Shown here piece after piece: positions 1 to 9,189 of a DNA stretch of 62,000 nt (position 1 is its first letter; each line of letters starts with the position of its first letter). The notes beneath the pieces are model-generated. The model did no database searches and had not been told where the DNA came from. It saw nothing but the letters and a program-made list of their open reading frames with translations. The position numbers were made by a program, and so were the translations under genes. Source of the stretch: Cristatella mucedo (taxonomy: Eukaryota > Bryozoa > Phylactolaemata > Cristatellidae). The DNA is taken from assembly GCA_009760855.2 (NCBI GenBank), contig WPIO01000002.1, forward strand, positions 3,185,001-3,247,000. The letters are read 5' to 3'.

Positions 1-42
1 CTTTCTAGGAGCTTTACATTTGCTGCAAAGGGAATCTAAAAT
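1..42 (-). mobile_element. LINE A 3' tail, cut by window edge
   Basis: The reverse complement reads CTTTGCAGCAAATGTAAAGC...AGAAAG, the sequence that precedes and begins the conserved 3' hairpin of LINE A (compare 6936-6961). Confidence 0.7.
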
Positions 43-82
43 CCATAAGGAGGCTGTCTTTTAGGATACGTGCAACTATAAA

Positions 83-130
83 GCGCGATGCCAATAATAT
101 ACGCGTAAGCGTATATTATTGGCATAGCGC
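83..130. repeat. Near-perfect inverted repeat with 4-base loop
   Basis: Arms 83-104 and 109-130 (22 bases each) are reverse complements with a single mismatch and are separated by GTAA. The arms contain ATGCCAATAATATACGC. No known family was recognised. Confidence 0.8.
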
Positions 131-2060
131 TGGCCACAGGCGGCCCATAGACAATTATTATTATTATTAGACAAGTGGAGATAATCCTCCACAACTCTGC
201 AATGAGCGGAGGTGGGACCTCCGACGCTCGCCTGGACGCACCGGCGGCGACCCAGGGCCTCAAGAATTTGACGAGCCGAGCCGCGTGCCAGCCATTCCTC
301 CAGCAGGAGCAACGCAGCGGCGGTGGCGGCGGCTGGCGTGTGATCGTGTCTGCCGCAGCCGGTCGTTGCCGAGGCTGAAGCCAGCAGCCCCCGCCTCGCC
401 TTCGCCCGGCCCAGTCATTTTCGCGAGACGCGCAGGCTGGCACGACCGACTGGCAGTCAATCCAGGGTGGCCGAGTGGTGATGGGCACATTCTTTTTGTT
501 GGCTGGCCTCGGTCGAGTAATTCCGTCCGACACACATTTGCTTATTACGCGTCGCACTCTCGGCCAACTGTCATCAGCTGGTTATGGGAAGTTCGTCAAG
601 TTCAATGACTGCTGTCTACGGCAGGTTCGTTTCTCAAACCGACAGATAATAATAGAAAACTTTGCACAAAATACCATCAAGGTCAAGGGCCGAGGGAGGA
701 GAGCTAAAGCCTCCTCACGATAAGTCAAAGGCTAAAGGAGACGGCGTCTTGCAGCTTCAGCAGGAGCTGCAGCCATTCAAGTGCGAGATTGCTGAACGCA
801 CAGACCTTTAGCCGTCCTGCACCGGAAGTCCTACACGTTGCCTAGTTAGGATGACAGTGGTGAAAGAAAGTAACTGGGAACTAGCAGTGAAGGAGGGCTG
901 GAAACAACGTGCCAGGATTGGTTGAAGGATGCAAGATGGCGTCATTTCACGTTCTCGCAGCTGCTGCGGAAGTGAGCTTCATAGACAGACAGAGACGTAC
1001 TGAGCCTGCCAGCGCCGGTCGCCAAAGGTCTGAGTGCTGCTGCTAAAAGCAACCCAGTCCGATTATTGCTAAGCAAAAGAAAGTGAATGAATGTGGTTCA
1101 TAGTCCTCAGGCAACATGAATTTACGAGAAAGCTAATGCCACTGCAGCAGTGCAGCTCGGTCTTCACGGGACGAAGCGTCGCCGGCTACGCTTGAAGGTC
1201 AGGGATAAAAGATTTTTTTATCGTAAGCGTGGTTCGACCGGGAGAGACCACAGGTTCCTCAGCACGCGGAGGGGATGCGTGGCCGAATTTCTTGGATTTA
1301 AAGACCGGATTGGGGGAAGCATTCATTCCCAATAACTGCACAGACCTTGTAACATCGTTGTGGTAGTCCAGCCGCCGCAGTCGTCCAATATTCTAGCCTC
1401 GGAAAAGCCGGTGAGCTGTCGAGGCACTCAACCGGCCATTTCGGCAAGTCTCCTAGAGCAAATAGCAAGGCTTGCTGTTGAGCGGAATTCTGAATGCTTT
1501 TGGCACAGATCGACATGCCAATTGCAAACTTCGAGATGTCAAATTCACTGCCGTCCTCTGCCAAGAAAGAAATCCGCCATTTCGAAAGGCATTATCCATT
1601 AAGATTTCTTAGATACTTGGCCAATGCTTTTGCTGAAGGTCTAGCTGCTTCAGGCACACGAAATCTTTACTTTTAAAGCTAAGAAGCCGAACGAGTAAAG
1701 AGTAATCAAAGTAGTTCAGCAGAGAAAGTGCTGTAAAATTGCTGATCCTACCCGGTGCATGAAAAACGTACGCTCGAAATAAACCCAAGATAAGCCGCAC
1801 AACTAAAATCTATTTTAAAATGAGCATTCGACCATTTTTAATGTAGCCACTACAGAATTAATTAATTAGGAAGCTATGAAAATAATCACCTTGCCGACCG
1901 GTTATGAAGACCCGAATGAATGAATGAATGCATGCATAAATGAACGCATAATTTTAAAACTCTTGCGGGAACAAAAAAGATGTCAGAGGTAAACACGATT
2001 ATAAAAAATTCTGAAAGTAAAACTGGTCAAGACAGCAGCTTGTACGCACCGAAAGTGTGG
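131..2060. other. Non-coding, no gene recognised
   Basis: Short open frames on both strands overlap one another and resemble no known protein. Bases 200-460 are GC-rich. A short TGAA-type run lies near 1912-1930. I see no transposon signature. Confidence 0.5.
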
Positions 2061-2079
2061 AACTCACGATTAAGTTTGG

Positions 2080-2262
2080 TGAGCCATGATGGCACACTGG
2101 TTAAGGTGGTTGCTTTTCACAACCTCGGTCCCAAGATCGTGGGTTCGAATCCTGCTGTGGGCAATCCTGTATTGCAGCCGCGGTGGTGATATCCGATATT
2201 GCGGTGGTGACAGCCGTAAAGCCTCTTCTGTCACTATACAGAAGAGGCTGCAAAATCAGCCA
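2080..2262 (+). mobile_element. SINE2 copy (tRNA-derived)
   Basis: A tRNA-like head carries a near-consensus A box (about 2090-2100) and a perfect B box GGTTCGAATCC (2142-2152). The body continues GCTGTGGGCAATC and GGTGGTGACAGCCGTAAAGCC, shared with copies near 2.65, 24.9, 28.0, 31.1, 55.5 and 57.3 kb. The tail contains a 12-bp perfect hairpin (2220-2231 with 2238-2249). Confidence 0.75.
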
Positions 2263-2339
2263 GAATAATGAGCAGTAAGAGGGCGAAGAAGATATTCTCG
2301 CGCGGACAGCAGCGATGTCAAGGGTCGTCAGGTTCCTTA

Positions 2340-2615
2340 TTCGCAGGTGGCTCTAGAGGGGGAGGAAGGTCACACTCTAGACTGAATGCGATCTGTATGT
2401 TGTCAGATACACATCATTTGGTAATAAAAGGTGATGATAGCTTACAGTTGTAGGAGAAGATTTGGTCGAATGTCTGACCCTTGACGTGAGTAGGGTCATG
2501 CATACAAACCACACGAGAAAATGAGCCAGCCAGTGCACGAAATTTGGTGCCTCAGATAAGTTTCATAAAATGAGGAAAGATCGATTTCCTGCACGCATAA
2601 TCAAATAATATATCA
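2340..2615 (-). mobile_element. LINE A fragment, endonuclease region
   Basis: This stretch aligns by eye with 33480-33690, including the shared words TTGTAGGAGAA, TGACTCTTGA/TGACCCTTGA and AAAATGAGGAA. In the larger copy the corresponding minus-strand frame encodes the APE-type endonuclease of LINE A. No 3' tail is attached. Confidence 0.6.
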
Positions 2616-2619
2616 AATA

Positions 2620-2765
2620 TAATAGTTCGATGCTTGCTCTTCACAATCCAGGTATTGGGTTCGAGTCCTCTAGCAGGCAATAAAGTATTGTCCACTGCAA
2701 GCGGTGGTGGTAGCCGTTAAAGCTTCTCTACCACTAGATAAATGAGGCCGTTTGGTAATCTAAAC
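2620..2765 (+). mobile_element. SINE2 copy (degraded)
   Basis: It has a B-box-like GGGTTCGAGTCC (about 2657-2670), then AGCAGGCAATAAAG, GCGGTGGTGGTAGCCGTTAAAGC and ATAAATGAGGCCG, in the same order as other SINE2 copies. The head is diverged. Confidence 0.65.
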
Positions 2766-2904
2766 TCTAGTTTTTGCTCACTGAGAAAGCACGCACCTGT
2801 TCTTGATCAACTTGACAACAGATTCTCCTAACATAATTCAGACCAACAGAAGCAAGGACTCGCAATTGCTAGCTACAGGTAATTGCCAGGCTTACGACCG
2901 GACC

Positions 2905-2921
2905 ACGATTTCGTTTTTAGG
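2905..2921 (+). promoter_or_regulatory. Candidate 3' splice (or trans-splice) acceptor of innexin A
   Basis: The pyrimidine-rich stretch TTTCGTTTTTAG ends at 2920, leaving one base before the ATG at 2922. This suggests an intron in the 5' untranslated region, or spliced-leader addition. Innexin B has the same arrangement. Confidence 0.5.
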
Positions 2922-4100
2922 ATGTCAATTCTTGTGGAAACATTTGAACCTCTGTCGCTGGTCTTGGGCCATCTCAGCCGAAGAGACGGGGATGCCAACG
3001 ACAGGCTGAATTACAAATACTCTCCCACATTCTTCATGGTCCTCGGCATAGTGGTTATATTTCAGCACCTGGTCGGTGACCCGATCAAGTGCTGGACGCC
3101 TGCCCAATTCACCGACTCGTGGGTGGAGTACGCCAACCTGCTCTGCTGGGTGTCCAACAAGATTCACATACCCATGACAGAAATGAACATCCTCACTGCA
3201 CCGCGTCGCATCATCACCTACTACCAGTGGGTACCGCTTGCTCTGCTCGCCCAGGGCGTTCTTTTTTACGCGCCTAGCGTGCCGTGGCGACTGGCGAGCC
3301 GTGCCTTTGGCGTCGATGTGCACAAGATCGTGAGCACCATCGCTGCGGCTGACCACATCAATCCGACACATCGTGACAAGTCGGTGAAGTACCTGGTCAG
3401 GCATCTCGATAGAACGTTCGCCAGCTCACGCCAGATCGGCGGTGGCTGCTGCCCAAAGCTGCGGCACTGTCTTGCCTCGTCCGGCTGCCTCTGCGGCAAG
3501 CGGCACGGCAACGTCGCGGTGATTGTGTACATGATAGTCAAGGGCGTCTACATCGCCAACGTGGCCTTCCAGCTCTGGTTTCTCAACCACTTCCTCGGCA
3601 CCAACTACGTCGCCTACGGCTACGAGGCGCTGCGCGACCTCGCGGTAAACGGCACGTCCCAGGAGTCGTCCAAGTTCCCGCGGGTGACTCTGTGTGAGTT
3701 TGAGATACGCGACGTGGGCAAGCATCACCCGTACACCGTTCAGTGTACACTGCCCGTCAACTTGTTCAACGAGAAAATCTACATCGTCGTCTGGTTCTGG
3801 CTGGTGCTCGTAGGCTTGGCGAATATTGGCAGCTTCCTCGGCTGGACTCTGGCAACGCTGCAGGAGAGCCGGCGAAGGTTCGTCAGGCAGATCTTGAAAG
3901 TGTTCGGCCGCTACGACAAGGCCCGAGACGCGAAGATGATGGCGGCATTCTGCGACCGCTACCTGCGGCAGGACGGTCTGTTCATGATTCGACTGCTGGC
4001 GAAAAACACCAACGGCATAATCGCTGGTGAGCTGGTCGCAGAACTCTGGGAAAACTACAGTCGGAACTACACGTTAGAAATGAAGGCGGTCAACCTGTGA
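2922..4100 (+). CDS. Innexin A, gap-junction / hemichannel subunit (single coding exon)
   Basis: This encodes a 392-residue innexin, the invertebrate gap-junction protein that forms intercellular channels or plasma-membrane hemichannels. Four membrane segments lie near residues 33-51, 103-122, 196-218 and 286-308. The family signature YYQWVP is at 100-105. Extracellular loop 1 has Cys57 and Cys75 and loop 2 has Cys258 and Cys275, the paired cysteines expected of innexins. The motif [17 protein letters not shown] follows in loop 2 and into TM4, and a C-terminal YLRQDG...RLLAKN...ELVAELW segment is typical of the family. I start at the ATG at 2922 rather than the in-frame ATG at 2883, because innexins begin about here and a TTTCGTTTTTAG acceptor-like tract ends at 2920. 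Loop 2 has a possible N-glycosylation site (NGT, Asn243). The coding region is intact and GC-rich, unlike the AT-richer repeats around it. Which innexin orthologue it is cannot be told by eye. Confidence 0.93.
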   Translation: MSILVETFEPLSLVLGHLSRRDGDANDRLNYKYSPTFFMVLGIVVIFQHLVGDPIKCWTPAQFTDSWVEYANLLCWVSNKIHIPMTEMNILTAPRRIITYYQWVPLALLAQGVLFYAPSVPWRLASRAFGVDVHKIVSTIAAADHINPTHRDKSVKYLVRHLDRTFASSRQIGGGCCPKLRHCLASSGCLCGKRHGNVAVIVYMIVKGVYIANVAFQLWFLNHFLGTNYVAYGYEALRDLAVNGTSQESSKFPRVTLCEFEIRDVGKHHPYTVQCTLPVNLFNEKIYIVVWFWLVLVGLANIGSFLGWTLATLQESRRRFVRQILKVFGRYDKARDAKMMAAFCDRYLRQDGLFMIRLLAKNTNGIIAGELVAELWENYSRNYTLEMKAVNL

Positions 4101-5665
4101 GGAGAGCAAGGCTGGCAAGCGAAAGGAGAGCGTCGAGAGAACTCACTACCCAGCGACGGCACACCTCTTCCGTTAGCGTGGCCGCTAGTCAGGTGGCTAG
4201 GCGCGCGCGGCAAGCTCGCCGGCCACGATTTCTTCTCCCACTTTGACCGAGCTATTTTGGCTCGCTCATGCGAAGCGCTCTAACAAAGAGCTCGAGACGC
4301 GCGACGTGTACTGTTACCGGACCAGCTCGCTGCTGCGTGCGCAGTTAGGCCATTTCCACGTTCCGGCCCGAATTAGGCTCGCGCTTGCCAACTGCCCGCT
4401 CTGGTGAGCAAGACTCGCCGAATCGCCTAATTAGTCCAAGGGCTCACTGGGCCAACGCAACTAATGTCTTGCGACGCCTCGAGCGTACGTCCTCTTCTGT
4501 CTGCAAGCTGAACGCATTGCGTCGGTACGGCTCTGCCATTGCTATGCGGCGACCGAGACCGGAGGTCGCCTGCAGCTTCGGGATAAGGACGCACAGTGGC
4601 CGTTGGCCGAAAAAGTATTCGCACCATTAATAGAAAGGCGCCTAGCAGTTACCGCTCTACGATCGCTTTACCTCCTGCTATTATCGGGTCAACGTGGAGG
4701 ATGTTGCATCAGTTTTTCTATGCAGCAGCTAAGGATTTGCAACCGGATTGTCCACTTGATATCCAGTCCCCGAAAGCAGCCTGCTTAAGGCGCGACAAAG
4801 AAGTTAAAAAGCTATCTTTTAAATGCAGTTGAATGATCCTCATTAGCAGAAAGCCACTGCACGAGTATAGATTTTATCGTCTTTAGGGGAATTTCGCAGG
4901 AGATTGTCGCTTATTCATCGCATCAAATGTCATTGGTTTAATTCTTCCCATTCCCGCGAGTGCACGCTCACGCTGTGATCTGTCCCGATCTCTGCAATGC
5001 AAGAACGCCACCGATCATTCTATTCTTTGTGTACGACTTGTTGGAGGCCTCTTGGACGCTACCTTACAGCTTTTGTTGGGCTCCTCTATAGGAGCAATCT
5101 CGTCCGCAAATAGGACTATGTACAGCTAGAGTGCAACTTTTGCAATGTCCTATACATTAAGTAGGTTGTGCAGTTACAGTCATTCAAAGGTCTCTTATTC
5201 TCGATGCCCAAAGGCTAATACACTAGTATACCATCTTGTGTATCTCCAAGCTAAAACCTGGCATTAAATATTAATAATCACGAAATGCTATCAGGTACAT
5301 GTCATTAAGCTGAACGTCATACATTTCCGCACAATTCGGCAACATCTACAAGGAATATGTAATCAACCGAGCCTCCCTTACTGCCAATAAGAGCTACAGG
5401 CAGACAATCTCAAGTTTGTCTAAGTATGAAGGTTAGCACACATTCTCAGTCCCGCTGCAGTGTAAACTAGTTTTTCCATTTCAAACTGACGTAAAATGAT
5501 CTAATTCGACCAACTACTCCCGATAGTATTCTATTAATGGTGCCAGACCGTTGTAGGGCAGCAGCACATGCATTGAGAAGTTAACGGGATAGTACTGCAA
5601 ATTGTACAACCGAAAGATGTTTCCATTCCGAGCTGTTCCCTCAATTTAAGTGCAAGCACGCATCC
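4101..5665. other. Innexin A 3' flank, no further gene recognised
   Basis: Bases 4101-4620 are GC-rich and probably include 3' untranslated sequence of innexin A; beyond that the sequence becomes AT-rich. I found no clear AATAAA signal soon after the stop and no recognisable protein. Confidence 0.4.
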
Positions 5666-5667
5666 AT

Positions 5668-6062
5668 TTACATATAATAATAATACATTTGTATAGTGCT
5701 CTCAGAGAACTGAATCTCTCTCTCGGTACTTTACAGATGTTGCATACAAAGCCTTACCAAATGTTTGGCGGTAACATCCACAAGCAGCAGGCACAGTGTA
5801 AGCAGGTACATGCACTCGAAGGACGAATCCCAAAGACCAACCAAATGCTGAAATAAACAGGTTCGGTTTTAGCTTTTTTTCAAATGCCGTCATGTCAGAG
5901 GACGATGTGGCGTGCATCATTAGTGAGTTCCAGGCTTTAGGTACGTAGGAACTGAAGCCATAGTCTTCAATGATTTTGAAGTTCATACGAGGTATGGCTA
6001 AACGATTCGAGTCAGAGCAGCGGGTTGTACGATTCTTTGCCTGGTGGGGGAGAAGATCTGAT
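5668..6062 (-). mobile_element. LINE A 3' fragment
   Basis: Reading the minus strand, the end of the reverse transcriptase ORF (a degraded YLSDLLPHQAKHRT region) runs to the 3' hairpin and an (ATT)n tail near 5676-5690. The copy stops abruptly where an oppositely oriented copy begins at 6063. Confidence 0.8.
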
Positions 6063-7016
6063 ATGTAAGCTAGTTATGGGCAAACCTAGTGTTATTCAGA
6101 AATTGGAAAGGCTGACTTTCAAAATTGGCTCTGCCAGCATATCTCCAGTTGCATCAGCTCGAAATCTAGGTGTCATATTCCAAAGCGACCTCTCGTTAGA
6201 CGACCACATCAGCTCCACAGTCAAATCAGCCTATTTTCAGCTTCATAACATTGCTAAAATTAGGGCTTGTTTAGATAAGGATACCACGTCCAAGTTGGTC
6301 CATGCATTCGTGACATCTCGTCTCGACTTCTGCAACTCACTGCTTACTGGCCTACCAGCATGTGCGATCAGGCGATTGCAGCTGGTGCAAAACTCTGCAG
6401 CTAGGCTTGTCTGTCGTGAGCGTCGCAGTTGCCACATTACTCCACTTCTCGCCGACCTGCACTGGTTACCAGTCAAGCAACGGATTGACTTCAAGGTTTT
6501 GTCGCTCACTTTTAGGTCTCTTCATTCTTTGGCTCCAGCTTATCTCTCAGATTTACTCCCCCACCAGGCCAAGCATCGTACCACCCGCTTTTCGGAATCT
6601 AACAGTCTACAAATATCTCGTACAAACCTTAAATCCTTTGGAGACCGTGCATTTAGCTCGTATGCTCCCGCAGCCTGGAACTCCCTCCCGACCTGCATCA
6701 GAACATCCCCTGACCTGACCACATTTAAAAGAAACTTAAAAACATACCTATTTAGGACAGCATTTAGTGGGTCCTTGTGATTCGTCCTCGATGTGCTTAT
6801 GCGTGCTGACACTGTTCATGCTGCCACTAACCACATTTGCATGCTGACCCAGTGCATGTAACCCCTAACCATGTTATTCATTTTGTTTGTTTTTCAAGCA
6901 TGATTTTACTTACTATTCTATTGCGTATCACTTTGCAGCAAATGTAAAGCGCCTAGAAAGAGATTAAGTTCTCTGAGGGCGCTTTATCAAGTGCAATATT
7001 ATTATTATTATTATTA
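6063..7016 (+). mobile_element. LINE A, 3' part with reverse transcriptase C-terminus
   Basis: A frame from about 6063 to 6780 encodes the C-terminal third of a CR1/L2-type reverse transcriptase. Visible motifs are [58 protein letters not shown] and AWNSLP. An untranslated stretch follows, then a hairpin with AAAGCGCC (6946-6953) pairing with GGCGCTTT (6978-6985), and an (ATT)n tail to 7016. The endonuclease and catalytic YADD parts are missing: a 5'-truncated insertion. It is the cleanest LINE A 3' end in the window. Confidence 0.9.
6946..6985 (+). repeat. Conserved 3' hairpin of LINE A (reference copy)
   Basis: The outer stem AAAGCGCC/GGCGCTTT and inner AGAGA/TCTCT pair around ATTAAGT. Variants occur at every LINE A 3' end and in SINE1 tails. 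By analogy with other stringent LINEs it is probably the recognition site for the reverse transcriptase. Confidence 0.75.
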
Positions 7017-7224
7017 AGCTGAAGCAAGAGACTGAAAGCACGTACAAGTGAGTGATAGAACCTTAAAGTCGATGCGCTGCTTGATTGGAAGCAAGTGCAG
7101 GTCGGCCAGAAATGGTGTGATGTGGCAATTGCGACGCTCACGACAGATTAGCCTATCTGCAGAGTTTTGCACCAACTGTAAGTGCCACATTTCACATGCC
7201 AAATTCTTGCTTGTGTCTTTAATC
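7017..7224 (-). mobile_element. LINE A internal fragment
   Basis: The minus strand encodes [20 protein letters not shown] and LLPIKQRIDFKVLSLT, the LINE A reverse transcriptase C-terminus. There is no 3' tail, so this is a broken or rearranged piece. Confidence 0.8.
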
Positions 7225-7490
7225 GTCTCTAACTGGTGCAAACCTCAGCAGTTTGTCTTGCCTGTCGTTAACTACCGTGCTGCCGCATCATGCCAGCCAC
7301 TTCTGTGGGATCCCCTCTGATTTCTTATCAAGCATCGAATCGACATAAAGATCCCTGGTCTAGATGACAGGTCACTTTCACTAGCCTGCCTATCTGACCA
7401 TATTGCTCCTCCAATAGGTTCAAGCACCTACGAGTTTCCCTTATTGACGGTGCGGTTCAAGGCATACCCATATTGAAAGCTCCGATAAAA
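7225..7490 (+). mobile_element. Degraded LINE A fragment
   Basis: Plus-strand words such as CTGGTGCAAACCTCAGCAG and AAGCATCGAATCGACATAAAG resemble the LVQNSA and KQRIDFK coding segments of LINE A with many changes. It abuts the minus-strand fragment directly. Confidence 0.45.
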
Positions 7491-7985
7491 ATATGGCGAA
7501 CTCCAATCGCATAGCAATGATGACAATAATTAGAATAATGCATGCATAGACGGCCCAAAGCAAGCCAAATTTTTTATAGGCAATGCACACAGGATGAACG
7601 GGACGTATTTAAAAGGATTATTGACAGTAACATATATATAATTGCTGTTCGAATAAACACACAAAGGGCAACTCACCAGGTCACAGAAAGGCTGAGAGAA
7701 GCAGTTGGTTTTGCATAGCTTCTTAGTTCACTTCGTGGCACATTTATAGTAAATAGATTGCAGTAAAGCAATGGAGAGTGTCAAGAGTGGGGAAAATGGG
7801 GGACAATTTTTTAATTTTCCCATGTACACAAGCGGCAATAGGTTTTGCTGAACCCACTCCAACTATGGTCGCCTGGTCGACTATTGCTTAGGCAGTTTTA
7901 AAGTCCTCCCGGAGTGTCCAAACGAGTAAAATTGATGCAAAAGTAAACAAAAAGTACAACACAAAATTTTATTAACACGGCAATC
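7491..7985. other. AT-rich non-coding stretch
   Basis: Nothing recognisable. It precedes the 3' end of the Tc1 relic and may contain its terminal repeat, but I could not find a matching pair. Confidence 0.4.
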
Positions 7986-7989
7986 GCAG

Positions 7990-9090
7990 TATGGGCAGTA
8001 GAAACGCTAAATATAGTAGGATGTGGCCCATCCCCGATTAGCGACCACTTCCGCCATTCGGGCTGATATGGACTCGACTAGTTTCAGAATTACGTCGGGT
8101 AGTACAGCATGCCAGACCGTTTGCAATTTGTCCCATAATTTTGCCGGCGATCTTATGTTAGTGTATTGAGTTCTCACCCGACTCTGAACCTCATCCAACA
8201 GTTGTTCAATCGGGTTAAGGTCTAGACTCTGACTCGGCCACTGCTAGCGTGTGAAATGTGAGGACCTGTCGAGGAACTGCGACACAACTTTGGCAGTATG
8301 TTTCGGTTGTCCTGTTGATATGTAAAATTATTGCCTAGCAGTCGCAAAGCACTGGCACAGCATCGTCGTCCAGGATTGGCAGATAAGGCCGTCTTTATTC
8401 ATTATGCCCTCGATTCGAGTAAGGACCCCTACGCCGCCTGCTGCGTGACCTCCCCACACCATCACTGATCCGGGCCCTAACTTTACAGCGTGCTGCACGC
8501 AGACATAAGCAAACGCTTCGTCACTCCTGCGTCGAACGTAGCACCGGCGTGTGAGCTGCCATACGTGGTCGGTCAATCTTCGGTAGTCCAGTGCCTCCAA
8601 TGCTGCCACGCCCGCAGAGGGCTCGCTTCTTTATGGGCTTTCGTCAGTAGCGGAGCTTTCTTGGCCAACATTCCCTGCCACGAGCCTTTGTTCGCCGAGC
8701 CTTCGTCGCCTCACCGTCCGCTCCCTGAGGATCTGGCCCGGCGGTGAGCTCGAGTGCTTTCCCATAAACTCGAGCCCATGTGCAAAGCGGGCAAAATTGG
8801 GGCACTTCATTGTCAGGACCAAATAATATCCCTCCCAGTAGAAGCCCGAGGGCACCAAGACGCAGGCTGATTCTTCATCGTCCCTAGCGCAGATATTTTA
8901 ATAATAATAATAATAATAATGCACTTGATTTTCCGAAGGTTATATCGGACAGCTTTCTCGCTTATTACTAGCTTCCGAGCGATTTCCCGGTTGCTAACCT
9001 TATCACGATGGTAAGACCATAGCTGGCCCTAGACAACATCTGTAAGGCGACCGATATCCTTTTGCCATAGCTGCAAGTAGTGCACTCACG
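7990..9090 (-). pseudogene. Tc1/mariner transposase relic
   Basis: Read on the minus strand, pieces of a Tc1-type DDE transposase occur in order. Near 9040-8940 is a helix-turn-helix-like segment (NREIARKLVISEKAVRYNL); near 8690-8630 is a degraded RWLARNV/LLTKAHK-like part; near 8530-8420 is RRSDEAFAYVCVQHAVKLGPGSVMVWGG; near 8330 is YQQDN; near 8235-8200 is a degraded WPSQS.DLNPIEQLLDEV; and near 8160-8030 is KLWDKLQTVWHAVLP..ILKLVESI. The frame changes several times and stops occur, so it cannot make an active enzyme. A short (AAT)n run (8899-8922) interrupts the N-terminal part. Confidence 0.85.
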
Positions 9091-9189
9091 CATTGATACC
9101 GTCTGCCGGCTGCAGCCAGGGTCACCGGATGTCCGCCCAACTTCCCCTGTGTACTAACGCAGCAAGACTGTATAGCAAATTCTATTAGA

